Positions 42,105-53,975 of a stretch of DNA of 64,000 nucleotides are shown here, one piece after another (position 1 is the stretch's first letter; each line of letters begins with the position of its first letter). A program made the position numbers and the translations under genes. This stretch comes from Vitellaria paradoxa. Its lineage: Eukaryota > Streptophyta > Magnoliopsida > Ericales > Sapotaceae. The stretch spans positions 47,815,812-47,879,811 of the forward strand of contig CM034239.1 of the NCBI GenBank assembly GCA_019916065.1, written 5' to 3'. The notes below the pieces were generated by a model. The model did not search any database. It saw only the letters and a program-made list of their open reading frames with translations, and was not told the DNA's origin.

Positions 42105-42378
42105 AATGCTAAGTTCACAACATTATTTTACAACATTAAAAACGGTGTCGTTTTGAGCCAATGTATCACGCTACTCGATATTTTACACCACTCTCTGACA
42201 CTTTTTTTACATTATACTGGTCATGACGAGTTATGACCAGTGTATTTTTACACTATACTGGTCATGACCCGTCATGACCAGTTCATTTTGGATGTTGTAA
42301 AATAATGTTGGAGTCATGACCAGTTTATTTTGGATGTTGTAAAATAATATTGGAAGAAAGTGTTGTAAACGTAGCATT
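42105..42378. repeat. MITE with AATGCTA termini
   Basis: The left end AATGCTAAGTTCACAACA and the right end GTGTTGTAAACGTAGCATT are inverted copies. Inside is a duplicated TTTTGGATGTTGTAAAATAA and two small palindromes around TGGTCATGAC. The right-end sequence GCTACGTTTACA also begins the element at 60147, so the two may be distant relatives. Confidence 0.6.
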
Positions 42379-42399
42379 ACTCTACTCTCTGTTCGTTTT

Positions 42400-42868
42400 G
42401 GAGGGCGTTTGAAGCGTCAAAAAACAAAATAAAATGTTGTTTAAGTAACTTTTTGATGTTTGGTGTTCAGCTATCAAATCACATTTTTCAGAGATGAATA
42501 GTATCGCTAGAACGAATTTTTGTCCTTTTCAACTAATTTTGACAAAAAATTTTTGACTTTTTATCAGAATGTTGAATTTTAAATCTATTCAAATAGATTT
42601 TTAAATCCGTTCTAATAGATTTATGTTATAACTTTCTATAAATTGTTGAAAAATTTTGGGGATTTATAGAGAAATTATTAGAATTTATGAAAATGTTATT
42701 AGGATTTATAAAAAATTTATTGAAATTTGTATAAATTTGTTAAGATACGTAGATATATGTAAATTTATAAAAATTTTACAAAGTATAAGGTAGATAAATA
42801 TATTAAAGAGTTTTAGAGATTTTTAGAATTTTTTAAGAATTTTTTTTGGCACTCCAAACACTACCGTA
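42400..42868 (+). repeat. MITE, second copy of the IAN intron 1 family
   Basis: Same order of segments as 14998-15453: GATGAATAGT, then TTATAACTTTCTATAAATTG, GTTGAAAAATTTTGGG, AATGTTATTAGG, and TATATGTAAATTTATAAAAA. Ends GGAGGGCGTTTGAAGCG and GGCACTCCAAACACTACCG are inverted repeats. Confidence 0.6.
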
Positions 42869-43626
42869 AAGTGGTTAGAAACATCTAGATCATTGATTTT
42901 TCATTTATTTGGCAGACATCCATAATATCAAATGGCATGGGATGGTGATAATCCAAATCTTTAGGAAATTATTTAGAAACCATTTTACCTTCTTAACTTT
43001 TAATTAATTAACTTTTTAATTTTTTTTTAAATGATCAAATTTTACTATCTTATCTTTTTAACTCCGTTTAAAACATAAAGGGAAAAATGTCAAATTAATA
43101 AAAATCTAAAAAATTAGTCACTAACAGATTAACTTTTTTTTTTTCTCAAACATAAAAAAATTAACTTTTTAATAGTTAGTAGTTAGTTAACTTTTTCTTC
43201 CCAAACACAATCTTAGCGTGATTGACCATTTCTGTAATTTAAACATAGACGATAAGTTATTTTTGAAGTGTTAGGAATCGTGGTGAGTCATTTTTCAAAA
43301 ATAAACAGTGTGATGAATTCCTCCAATCTCACCTTTCCAAACCCATTCTAAATTCACATGTATAATGTACGTACAGTTAGTCCAAGAGTTCTGTATAGAG
43401 TACCCCTCGCAGCCCGCCAATCACCATCAGCCACTGCTCCTCCACCACCAAAGATAGCAAGCTGTTTTGTTTTTAAAAACTGGGTGCCAATGCAACCTGC
43501 AGGCATTTCAGTTAAAGTAGCACCAATTAATCGATTGACTCTCTTGCTGTATCCCACTGGCTACATGTATGTTAAAGTTATACATCGTGCAAGTGGCCTT
43601 TAAAAGACACGCTTTTGCTTTTTGAT

Positions 43627-43628
<2 letters not shown>

Positions 43629-43660
<32 letters not shown>
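43629..43660. repeat. (TG)n microsatellite upstream of the defensin-like gene
   Basis: Sixteen TG units about 50 bases before the ATG at 43709. It lies in the likely promoter or leader of the gene. Confidence 0.9.
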
Positions 43661-43664
<4 letters not shown>

Positions 43665-43708
43665 GAAGTTATAAGTTTCCTAAACTTGCAAGAATCAAAG
43701 TTGTGAAG

Positions 43709-44587
43709 ATGAAGACTTATTACTCATTCTGCTGCATTTCAATGGTGATTCTCTTGTTCTCCTCAGGTATTACATAATTACAACTCTGCATATATACATG
43801 TCTTTCGTTGTAAATGCACCTGTGCTTTAGCAAAGTCATCCATGATCATTAGTTTTGTTTAAGAAATGTAGGCCATGCTGAGTTCTCCCTCCGAATAAAC
43901 ACATCCGAAGGCACGCTGACTTCCTATGGAGGTGCTGTGGCTTCTATTGTAAAATTTGAATCTAATCCTGCATAATATACTGGTGACATGTACAGCAAGA
44001 AATGGAAAAAAAAATAATTAATGAAAAATTTAAAGTAGTTAACCACTCAGCTGTATCATTATTTATGTGTAGTAAATTTTTGGTCGTTTGAAATAAAAAT
44101 AAAATATTTATTTTTAAGTACAAAAATAGTAAAATATTTATTACGTTTAGCGACCAGTTGATTGATTAAGGTCTACTGTTATTAATCATATTTATTTAGT
44201 CGGAAAAATAATCAATTTACTAACTAATTTTAATTTGGTGTGTAAAAGTTAGCATTTAACAGCAAATAGTTTAATTTTAACGACCAATTGGCCGTAATAA
44301 ATATATTATTATTTTTTATTAAAAATTTTTAACAATCAATTAATCAAAAAAAAAAATACCCTTTAGCATCCAATGTTAATTTGGCCAAAAAAATTTTACC
44401 ATTAGCATCTGGTAAAAATAAATCACCCTTCAACAACTAAATTTGTATTTGGTCAAAAAAAAAAAAAAATTGCCACCAAAATTGTTTTTTCTTGTAGTGA
44501 TTTCCACAACTTAGTTCAGTCAATGTTTTTGTCACTGTTAACTATCCGCCATGGTTAATTATCTATTATATGTATAATCACTTATTA

Positions 44588-44647
<60 letters not shown>

Positions 44648-44883
44648 TGTCCACTTGTCTGTTGTAAGCAGTGGTGACGGGTGTTTCTGCTATAATCTCA
44701 GCAAGGAAGGTTGAGTCTGGAAATGGAAATGGAAGGAGGTGCGTCACAGTGATGGACAAGGATGGATGTGATCTGTCATCGTGCAAGCAGCGTTGCCTTG
44801 AAATTAAGAATGGAAACGGACTCTGCCTAGCCCACAGGAGCGATGGTTATCAGTGTGTTTGCATTTTCAATTGTTTGACTTAG
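43709..44883 (+). CDS. Secreted defensin-like cysteine-rich peptide (two exons)
   Basis: Exon 1 is 43709-43766 and exon 2 is 44672-44883, joined in phase across a 905-bp GT-AG intron, giving 89 aa. Residues 1 to about 26 form a signal peptide (MKTYYSFCCISMVILLFSS then VVTGVSA). The mature part has eight cysteines with the spacing C-x8-C-x4-C-x3-C-x9-C-x9-C-x1-C-x3-C, from RRC to FNC, the layout of plant defensin-like (LCR/DEFL) peptides stabilised by four disulfides. The intron inside or just after the signal peptide is typical of this family. A linker rich in Gly and Asn (ESGNGNGRR) precedes the first cysteine. It is expected to act outside the cell, in defence or in reproductive or developmental signalling; sequence alone cannot decide. 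I chose this exon pairing because it keeps the frame and completes the signal peptide. Confidence 0.8.
44590..44648. repeat. (AC)n(TA)n compound microsatellite
   Basis: About 19 AC units followed by about 10 TA units, ending only 23 bases before exon 2 of the defensin-like gene, so it occupies the 3' part of the intron. Confidence 0.9.
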
Positions 44884-47800
44884 CTATTTGTAATTATTAA
44901 TGCATTTTATGTATTTACATAAATGAGATGGATCAATAAATAAATAAACTAGGATAAATCTTTTTACACACATGGATTAAAAGTAAAAATAATAATAATA
45001 ATAATCCCTAAATTTGATTTATTTCATTTTTCCATATTTGATTTTGGACGATTTCAAATCTTTGAATATTTATCTCCTTTTTTCAGATTTGATTTCGTTT
45101 GAATATTTATCTCTTTTTTTCAGATTTGATTTCGGACGATCTCCCGAAAATCAAATCTTGGAATATCGACATTGAATATGAACTTTTGTTATTTATAGTT
45201 TTCTTTAAGGATTATCATTTTTTTTTTTTGGATTTGTAATAATAAAAATAAAACTAAACAAATAGAAACTAAGAAGTGGCATAGTAAAAACATATATAAA
45301 ATATAAGAGCAAGTGGTGAAAATTATGATGAGCCAATTATCAAAATTTACACTAAAAAAAAATCTATAAAAATAAAGAAATAAATAAATTGAAACTATAA
45401 AAATAAACCGTTAAAGGATAACTAGTGAAGAGTGAAAAGTACAACATGTTTTTTTCTCCTTTTATAAGTTATTTTGCGGTGATGGTGTTATTATTAATAT
45501 AACATGATAAGTTATTTTATTTAATTTATAAATTAAAACTGAATGACAAAAATTGATCAATTTATTAAATTTTATTATTAAATATGCGAAAGTGGCCAAA
45601 TGGATTAATTTTAGGTGATAAGATGACTTCCGATCGAGATATTAAATTCCCTTCAAGTCGCTTAGATGGCCAGGGAAATCAGAGGCATCTGATAGAATAC
45701 ACCCGACCGAACAAGGTTACTCGAACAACTATGACCCAACTGACCAAGCAATGTGGATCCCGATCGAGCCAGAACAACCTTTACACTAAAGATAATATAA
45801 TTTACGCCACAGTCATATGTACAATCGTCTTCTAACATATTCCACAATATGCACTTATAAAAATACTGCCTGCTACTTAACAGTTTTGATAACCAATTAA
45901 GATAATTGACTTTATAACATACAATACAAATGACGTAACCTGATTGGAGAGAAGCATAATTGTAAAAAGCTCATCTACATCCTAACCATGCAGGTCTCAC
46001 ACCTCTGTATAAATCACTATTTCACAAGAACACATAGATATACATTCTTGTTTTACTGAAACTTTGTCAAAATATTTACTCAACTCTTTTACTAAGTTAA
46101 GTATCAGAGACTCTTTAATATGCACCACACCGGTATACGAGACAACTTTTCAGGCTTAGAGTGGACTCTCAGGAGGGTACAAAGTTACTGAATTATCACT
46201 AAGTATACCTTGAAGAGAGAATTTAGTCCATGATGGTTAGTGCCAACGCAATATCTTCCGCTGCTCTATTACCTCCACCATCATCCTCCGCCACTTCCCG
46301 CCACATACCACCTCTCCCGCGACCGTTCCATAATCAAAGAGGGGAGGCAAAAAACGTCACACAATTCATAGAGAAAGACAACATGACATTTACTTGAAGT
46401 GGCAGAAGTGCTTAAGGAAAGCTATGAGATAAACAATCAGAGATTGAATTTCTAGTTGAAATTCATCTCTAGCCATTATCTCTATTGAATTTCCGAGTCT
46501 CACAAAGACCATCAGCTTACAATCAAAGACCATGAACTCACTTCTCTACCAGCCTATCTTCATCAGCCTTCATCAGAATATCAAGTTTGTCTAATTAGCA
46601 TTGGAGCTATCACGATTCATGCTGAAGAAGAATGGAATTTTCCATATGCAAGGCATCTTTGGCCTGGGCAACCAGCTTCAGGGAGAATTTGAGCCGAGAG
46701 AAACTGAGCCGCGTAATCACACTTTTGGTCTTGAGTTCCATCTATATATATCAAAACGAGAGAAAGATGAAATTAGGGAGGAGGAAGAAGACGAAATGAA
46801 GCGAAAAATCACTCAAAAAATTTAACAAAGTTACTTTCCACGGGCCTAAAGAAATACTTGATCCAAACACAATCCCTAGTATTTAGTTGGAACAATTCAA
46901 GGATCCCAAGGCTTTTGTATTTGAGATTATTGAAATCCATAAGCTTGAATGGACTACTTCTGAAAAAGGAGGAAAATAAGAGAGGAAGAAACCTTAATAG
47001 TTGTCAACCTGTCTGTTCAGACTTCGGTTACAGGTCCAAGCTACACCATCCGTCCAGCTGCACCGGGAGAAACTATCAACTAAACAATTCAAGTTGTTAG
47101 AGCCCATGAGTTTCAGTAAAAACTTACATTTATTTATACATGAATTTGAATATTTAAATTAAAAAAAAAGAAAAAAAAGAAAGAAAGAAAAAAAGAACAA
47201 CCCAGTGCACAAGCTATAAGCGACCTCCCCTCTGCAAGCAGAGAGCCTACATTGAAGGTTCAAACCCATTTCCCCGGATCACAATAAGACAACCTTACCG
47301 TTGCTCCAAAGCCATCCCTAAATACAGGTGTTCTCAACAAACAGGCACGTGTATAAATATCAGCACATCCTTGCACAAATAATCACACTAAATATGCATA
47401 CATCAATCCAAACAGACACATAAAGAAATATAAGCCAACACGGGTAGGTTACATGTGGTTTGTCATCCGAGCAACTGTGCGAGTAAAGAAAAGGTAGTTG
47501 ATTAACTACTCTAGTGTGTTGAGAAAATCTTAAATTTGTAATATAACAATAGTCAGAAATATTTCTGCTGGTTCAGACTATTAGGTAAAAGGTAAGACCA
47601 TGACAACGATTCAGCATTACTCCATCATGACCTTCCACATTCTGGAAAGCCTCTTCAGTATCGTCGCGAAGCTTCATATATCCTTTATTTAAAGTTAAAA
47701 TGCGTAATATACTAATATGTACAAAGAAGAACGTAGCAGAACATAAATTGATACTAAAAGTAAGCCAGGCGAATCAACAAAGATAAAAAATTCTGACTTC

Positions 47801-48074
47801 ATGATGGACTTCCGAAGATAAATTTAACTGCGGCATCATAGGCTGAATATATCAGTAACTGAAGGCTTGTTGGAAGCTAATGTTGCTCAACTCCTTGAAA
47901 GCTTGAAGAAAATATCAATGCCCTACAGGCTCAATATAACAGTCATTGGAGGATTGTTGGAACCTAATGTTGCTCAATCCATGCAAGTATTCTAATCAGT
48001 TATTGGGCGGATTACAGCAGAAACTATAAGCATAGTCCAAGTAGAGAACATTTCCATCAAGAAACTAGTAAGAC
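44884..48074. other. Spacer, possible LTR fragment, and 3' flank of the TFIIS-related gene
   Basis: A stretch at about 45580-46210 is less AT-rich and ends with TAAGTATCAGAGACTCTTTA and GCACCACACC, which resembles the ends of LTR or TRIM elements. No coding domain or primer-binding site could be confirmed. At about 47160-47345 an A-rich tract is followed by AACCCAGTGCACAAGC and GGTTCAAACCC, possibly a SINE remnant. About 47500-48074 is likely the 3' untranslated region of the minus-strand gene; it contains two imperfect repeats, TGGAAGCTAATGTTGCTCAA and TGGAACCTAATGTTGCTCAA (about 47870 and 47960). Confidence 0.4.
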
Positions 48075-50432
48075 CTAATGCCAAGTAGTCACCTGTCTAT
48101 TGCCAAGCTGGAGAGAGTCCCATCCTCCCTCTGGTTCCCTCCTCTTCATAGGTGTCACAGAAACATGTTGAGCAGGTGTCATTTGCTCTTCCCCTAACAA
48201 ATTTTTGAATGGAAATAAAAACATTCCACCATTATCTTCCCTGCTTCCAGTCTCAGGTACCCTGGTAGGCCTGAGGTACCTAATGTCTGTGGGGCGTGGT
48301 CCACCGACAACCTCCATGAGATGAGGTGCCCCAAAAAAGGTGGAAAGTGTATGAGTGCCCAATATTTGAGGAAAGACAGTTGTTCGAATCGTTCCACATG
48401 CATCTTTTACGTACGGTAGGACAGCAGCAGAATTTGCAGTAGGGGATAACTGGTCTTTGGGACCAATGCAGAATCCGTTATTATAAGGGTAAATCTGAGG
48501 TGGTACCATCTGCATTTGGTCAATTGGAGGAAACACATTTGGTGTAGCCACCAGAAAGGGTTGGGCATGAACATGATTAAAGCCGCACATAGAACTCAAA
48601 TCTTCCCAACGAACAGGTCCTGCAGAATTATATTGTTGTCCAGAATTTCGCACGAAAGCAATAGCAGGGACATCCATAGCCTTGCTTCTCAAAGGCTGGA
48701 CGTCTTGATCCGGCTGGTGAGAACTAATACATGCTTCTCCGAGTGGCTTGTAGTTCAAGTCAAAATCCACAACAGAATGCCTTGATAGAGATACTGGCAG
48801 AGAATTTTGGCAGCTATCTTCATTTTCAGCAAGGCAATTAAGATCAATATCGAGCCTGTCTGCTCCCTTTGAACTGACTGCTACAGAAGACTCTTTAAAA
48901 TGGTAATCTGAAGGCTTCCAGACATATGGTTTTGGCAATAATTCAATGCCTAAATCATCTCCTGCAGCCGCAACATTGAGGTCAATTCCTGTAAAACCCT
49001 GACAATCCTTTAAACTGCAGTTATTATTGTCCACAGATGATTCCTTGTTTCCATTTGAACTTCTGCAATAGGAAGCAGGCCGGAAAGCACTAGTAGCTGC
49101 AGAACCCCTCCAACCTTTTTCACCTTCAAACTTCAATGGAGTCATAGGTATGCACACAGGAATTCCACATTTAGCTACCACGGGTATTGGCACTGACACA
49201 TTGATCAGAGTACAAGAAGATGCATTGTCATCAACTGATTGCTCCGGGTATACCACTTCATTTTCCTGGATATCATGATTCAAATTGAATCTACTGCCTA
49301 GCAGACTCTCATATATGGAGGAGTAGCTTTCTGAGAGCTCCCTGTAGCTACCAACCTTCTGTTCAACTTCTCTTGCAACATTCTTAGCCAAGTCCAGTGC
49401 ACCATCCAGCTTATGGGAAAGCTCCTCTTTGTTTTGAACCAAAAATGCTACAGATTTCTCCTTCTGCAGACAGGGTTTTGGAACATCAACCTTCTCAACA
49501 ATCATAGAGTTCTGGTCTGCAATCATCCCGAGTTCAAGCTTACTATCCCTGGCCCCAGCATAGCCAACATTTTTCTGAGTGATTTGTGTAGCCATATTCA
49601 ATATTGCCCTTCCAGCAGATTGCTCTTCCACGCTACAATTAAAGCCTGTACAAAAATCTTCCGTTTCACTACTGCCGTGCATCCTTGACTTTGCGCCTGC
49701 TGCCATTTCCTGATGACTGTCAATCGAAGAAGAAACTAGATGTATGCAATTCATTGAGTTGGAAGAGGACTCAGTTCTAATTTGTGTCTCATAGAGAGTG
49801 ATGTGTGTGACAGGGTGCATTGCATCTCTGCCAGAATTTAGCCAACTCACTCTAGTTCTGCCAACATCCAATTTACCTTCTTCCCTGTTAATGGGTGCTC
49901 CTCTCTGTGAGCTAACATCACTATTTACAGAAATGCGCGATGAAGAATCAATTTTTTCAAATGAATGTATAGAAATTTCACCATCCTTGGGATTTTCACC
50001 AGAGGAAACTTTATCTCCAACAGTTGAAGATACAAATCCATTCCTGCAAGATGTTGCCCCACAGGTTCCTTCAGCACAATTTTCTTTCTGGTGTATTTTA
50101 TCTTCTACCACCAAGTTCACTGAGGTTGGAACAGCATAAGATTGACTACAATTGGTCGGATTATGTTTGTTTCTACAATCACCCGCTGAAACAAGATAAT
50201 AATTTGGGCACTTTGTTTCCAGGTAAGTTTTGCCTACAAAACTGTTAATTTCTTGATCAGATTTGTGTGCTTGTTTCTCCAATACTGCGTTTGAACCACC
50301 TGACTCTCTGCAAGTTACAATCATTTCTTTCCCCAAAAAATCCAGGGTTTCACTAGAATTGAGGTGCTTGACATCATCTACTATTTCACAAGATTTTGAA
50401 TCAGATTGATCCATGAGCAATCGACAAGACAT
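48075..50432 (-). CDS. Plant TFIIS-family-related protein with DLN (EAR-type) motifs, lacking a visible TFIIS N-domain
   Basis: One long exon on the minus strand. From the ATG at 50432-50430 it encodes 785 aa; a second ATG at 50414-50412 (MDQSD) is possible. The first part is low-complexity and Ser-rich. A helical segment LDLAKNVAREVEQKVGSYRE lies near residue 350. Then VSVPIPVVAKCGIPVC (about 411-427) and GWRGSAATSAFRPAS follow, which I recognise from plant TFIIS-domain proteins of the Arabidopsis At4g24200 type. Three DLN motifs come next: IDLNVAA (about 481), DIDLNC (about 526) and FDLNYKP (about 553). The last fits the EAR pattern DLNxxP, which recruits TOPLESS co-repressors. The tail is rich in Pro and Gln. 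The family's N-terminal TFIIS/LW domain is not encoded in this exon, and none was found upstream as far as 58000. A nuclear role in transcription is inferred. Confidence 0.7.
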   Translation of the reverse strand: MSCRLLMDQSDSKSCEIVDDVKHLNSSETLDFLGKEMIVTCRESGGSNAVLEKQAHKSDQEINSFVGKTYLETKCPNYYLVSAGDCRNKHNPTNCSQSYAVPTSVNLVVEDKIHQKENCAEGTCGATSCRNGFVSSTVGDKVSSGENPKDGEISIHSFEKIDSSSRISVNSDVSSQRGAPINREEGKLDVGRTRVSWLNSGRDAMHPVTHITLYETQIRTESSSNSMNCIHLVSSSIDSHQEMAAGAKSRMHGSSETEDFCTGFNCSVEEQSAGRAILNMATQITQKNVGYAGARDSKLELGMIADQNSMIVEKVDVPKPCLQKEKSVAFLVQNKEELSHKLDGALDLAKNVAREVEQKVGSYRELSESYSSIYESLLGSRFNLNHDIQENEVVYPEQSVDDNASSCTLINVSVPIPVVAKCGIPVCIPMTPLKFEGEKGWRGSAATSAFRPASYCRSSNGNKESSVDNNNCSLKDCQGFTGIDLNVAAAGDDLGIELLPKPYVWKPSDYHFKESSVAVSSKGADRLDIDLNCLAENEDSCQNSLPVSLSRHSVVDFDLNYKPLGEACISSHQPDQDVQPLRSKAMDVPAIAFVRNSGQQYNSAGPVRWEDLSSMCGFNHVHAQPFLVATPNVFPPIDQMQMVPPQIYPYNNGFCIGPKDQLSPTANSAAVLPYVKDACGTIRTTVFPQILGTHTLSTFFGAPHLMEVVGGPRPTDIRYLRPTRVPETGSREDNGGMFLFPFKNLLGEEQMTPAQHVSVTPMKRREPEGGWDSLQLGNRQVTTWH

Positions 50433-51129
50433 TATCAGTATACGGTCTCTTGTAAGTTCCACCAAAAAAGCACTAAATCACTTTCAATAGTGGTAGAAGC
50501 TCCAACTTTTAACCCATTCAACTTAATTAAATTTCCTGATCATCCCATCAACCAATACTATGACTGTCTGAGAAATGAGCAGCAGATCACAGCTATTACA
50601 GAGGGCAACTGCAATTTGTTAATGCAATATATTTCAAACTAAAATGATTCTTGTTGATGAAAAGAAACCATCACTGCAGGCCTTGGAATTTCACCACATC
50701 CATAAGCGCAGCAAATTGATGCTGCACCATCTTTCAGGAATTGGACATTCAGCCAATCATGAGCTCATTTCCTGAAATTTTTCATTTACCATACATCACT
50801 ACATGTTTCCCATCAATAAGAGAAAAGATGGAAGCATCAAACTAAGGACAAAAAGGCTATTGGAAAAATTCAATTACCTTTCTACAGTAGGTTTGTCAAC
50901 AAACTAGCAGTTCAGTATATAAAATGACTAAACCTGTGAACCTTCAGTGTCTGATGCATACAAGGTCAATGTAAATGTAATTTTGTTGAAATATATAGGC
51001 AAACCGACTCATATATTACAGATGCTACTTAGGTTTGGTTATGGCTAGTGGGTGCAAATATGTGTGTTACGTGTCGTGGCAAGTCGGCCCCCGAAATAGG
51101 ATAAAGTTTTTGGAAATTCACTTGGGCTG

Positions 51130-52016
51130 AGGAAACTAGCCTTATGGATTCCTATCCACATATTTTTTTATTTAGTAGTACATAAGGAAGCTTCAGTGGT
51201 TGAATATTGGGGCAGTAATGAGATTAACTGGGTTTGGAATGTCACGCTACGGAGGAATCTATATGATTGGGAAGTGGAAGGTTATGTCAAGTTCCTGCAG
51301 GATCTTCAACAGTTAAAGGTGAAATACGCGAAGGATGGGATTAGGTGGAGGCCTTCAAAATCAGGTTTTTTTGAGGTGAAATAGTGCTACAAGGAGATGG
51401 GTGAAAGAGGAGAAGCCAGCTTCCCTTTGAGAAAAGTTTGGAGAAGTGGAGTGCCTACCAAGCGTCATTCTTTTTGTGGTGCACAATTTGGGGGAGAATC
51501 CCATTCCTAACCATTGATAATTTACAAGGGAGAGGTGAGGTGCTTGTGAATAGGTGTTATCTTTGTAAAAAAGAGGAATCTCTGCAGCATAGTTTACTCA
51601 TTAAGAATGGGCCAGAAATTTTTGGGATTTGGTCTTAACAATTTTTTTGTGTACAGTGGGTGTTTCCAAAGACCTACAGTTTTTCTGAAATCTTGGTGGG
51701 GTTCAAAGTCGAGTCAGTCGAAGAAGTTGACTTGGAATGTAACACCATTTTGTCTATTTCGATTGATTTGGAAAGAGAGAAATAGCAGAAATTCAAAGGG
51801 ATAAAAAAGTCAATGTATGGGGGGAAGAGTCAATTTTTCCCTTGCCCATATAGTTGGAGGGGGGTGTTAGATCCTGATTTAGAGTCGTTTTTGTCTTCTG
51901 CTAAGAGTATGGTTGTGCAATTCAGGGAGGGATTGTAGCCCATTATTGGGCATTGCCTTGATACTCTTTTTTTCTCAGTAAAATATATCTCTTATTTATC
52001 CCCCCAAAAAAAAAAG
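51130..52016 (+). mobile_element. 5'-truncated, degenerate LINE (reverse-transcriptase zinc-binding region)
   Basis: The translation shows EYWGSNEINWVWNVTLRRNL and VGIRWRPSKSGFF-like text. After a frame change it gives KWSAYQASFFLWCTIWGRIP, LTIDNLQGRG, RCYLCKKEESLQHSLL, the zinc-binding domain seen near the end of plant LINE ORF2 and in related nuclear reverse-transcriptase relics. Stops (TAG at 51382-51384) and shifted frames show it is dead. It ends with TATCCCCCC and a run of A at about 52006-52015, a plausible poly(A) end. No target-site duplication was found. Confidence 0.75.
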
Positions 52017-52639
52017 TGTGGTATTCATCTAATTTAATAATTATTAATAACCTATCTTTGAGCAACTTGTGCTTCACAAAAAGGAAATAAAAGCATAAAC
52101 CATATGACACCCCTCGAGAAAATTGATAGACCGAATTTCGACTATATCTTTTACAAGCCCAAGCTACCCAACCAACCCCCAAAAAGTAATGGGCTAAGAG
52201 TTGGGGAAACATCATTTAACAAATGAAATTAGGGGTGAAAATTCATGTTGAAGTGTCATAGCTGTATTTATAATCGTGTCTATATGTTTTATGCTCAAAT
52301 ATCTCAAAATTTAATGAACGTATTAAATAATTAATTTATCTCAAAATCAAATAAAATCGAGTCAACTTTGGGTTAACACAATCATCCTGTGTTGTATTCA
52401 TATTTTCTCAAAATAGATGTTATCATATCTTGCCCAATATTCCACCCTAAAGTGAGATAAAAAACAATTTGTGAACATGGAAGGAACTGATGGTTGCAAA
52501 AGTAAACCTATAGTAAGTGAAGAAAAATATATCTTGAATTAAGATTTGTTTAATGAAAAATCAATCTCAAACTAAACAAAATATTGTACTGTTTACAAAG
52601 TTTAAATATTCTAGTTACTCCTGTTTTATGTCATAGCTG

Positions 52640-52863
52640 ACCATTCACCCATTTTAATAAAAATACCTTTCCACAAAATAAAGGTACAAAAACACCCTTT
52701 TGTCTTACAAAAAATACCGGTTTGTCTAATGAAAATGTAGACCATGCACCCATTTTAATAAAAATACCTTTCCACAAAATAAAGGCACAAAAATACCCTT
52801 TTGTCTTTCTAGAATTTCCTTTTGTCTTACAAAAAATACCGGTTTGTCTAATGAAAATGTAAA
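52640..52863. repeat. Tandem duplication of about 101 bp
   Basis: GACCAT.CACCCATTTTAAT and AAAAATACCTTTCCACAAAA through CCGGTTTGTCTAATGAAAAT occur at 52640-52740 and again from 52741. The second unit is about 22 bases longer because CTTTTGTCTT is itself duplicated (CTTTTGTCTTTCTAGAATTTC). Confidence 0.8.
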
Positions 52864-53975
52864 AGAATATACACCCTTCCATGTAAAATTAATTATTTCA
52901 TGTCATTTAATTGGTTTGCTTATTTAGACATAACTATTAAAAAGCGTAACATGGGCAGTGGTTGTTAATCTTTCTAGAGACTAAAGCTAAGACATATCAT
53001 GCATTAAAAAAAAAAAAAAAAAACAAGATAAAAAATCGATAAAAAAAAAATCAAGACAGTTAGAATAGGATAGTTTTTAAAGTTTAAGCTAAGAGGCATC
53101 AAGTAAATTTGAAATAAACAAAGAAAGATACATAGAATAGGATGGAACAAGTAAAAATCTCTGGGTACCATGAGAATCCTAAACTCACTACATGGGTTAT
53201 GATTTTGATAGTGTGTAGAAATTATACCTACTAATATAATCTCAAAAATGTAAACAGTAAAAATAAACAAATAAATAATTGTTTCACCACCAAGAATAAA
53301 TGAAATTAGATAAATCATGGATTTCCTGGAGGTAATCTTTCCTTGCTTAGCATAAGCATATGCAGCGGAAATTACCCAACTAGCTCAAAGGATAAATTTC
53401 TTGGCAATCAAATCATATTGAATAAGAAGTTACTAAGCAATTTGATAAGAGGAATACCCACTAAATAAAAAATAGAAAAATAAACAAATATAAAAGGACA
53501 AATGGTAACGTTTCGTTTGGAAACATTTCATTCTTGGAATTAATTTAATTTTGAAATAAAGAATCGATTTGATAAATGAAATTTTGTGTTTGAAATGTAT
53601 GTTTGAATTCAAAAAATATTTTGAAATTCTCATGTTTGGACCTTAAGCATAATTGAATTGACTTGCATAGGGGTAAATTCGTCAACTTATTTAAAAGACT
53701 AAATAAGAGAATTACTTTTCACCAAATTTTATTGTTTTGGGTACATTTTTAAATTATAAAAAAACCTCTAAAATTTGAGTCATGAATAAAATCAAAGCCA
53801 TGCCTAATTTTGATTTCAAACATTAGAATTAATGAAAATTCTCGTAAAATGAAATCACATTCATGACTAAATTTGATTTCAAATAAAAGAACCGATGAGA
53901 ATTCTCGATAAATAAAATCAAATCCCACAACTACAAATTCCCAAACAAAGTGTCAACTAATGAAATAATACCCAA

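Larger units (their letters stand above)
37899..43628. other. Gene-poor region between the IAN array and the defensin-like gene
   Basis: No gene is supported. It holds the palindrome cluster at 38330-39066, several tandem duplications and two MITEs, listed separately, in AT-rich sequence. A T tract of about 29 bases is at 41589-41610. Confidence 0.6.

Noticed and set aside
46601..47100. Coding exons at 46601-46825 and 46858-47100
   Set aside because: No recognisable domain and no clear splice partners; composition resembles the surrounding degraded repeat sequence.
51196..51804. A functional host gene with a zinc-binding domain
   Set aside because: The conserved residues belong to a LINE reverse-transcriptase zinc-binding region; the frame is broken by stops and shifts and ends in a poly(A) tract.
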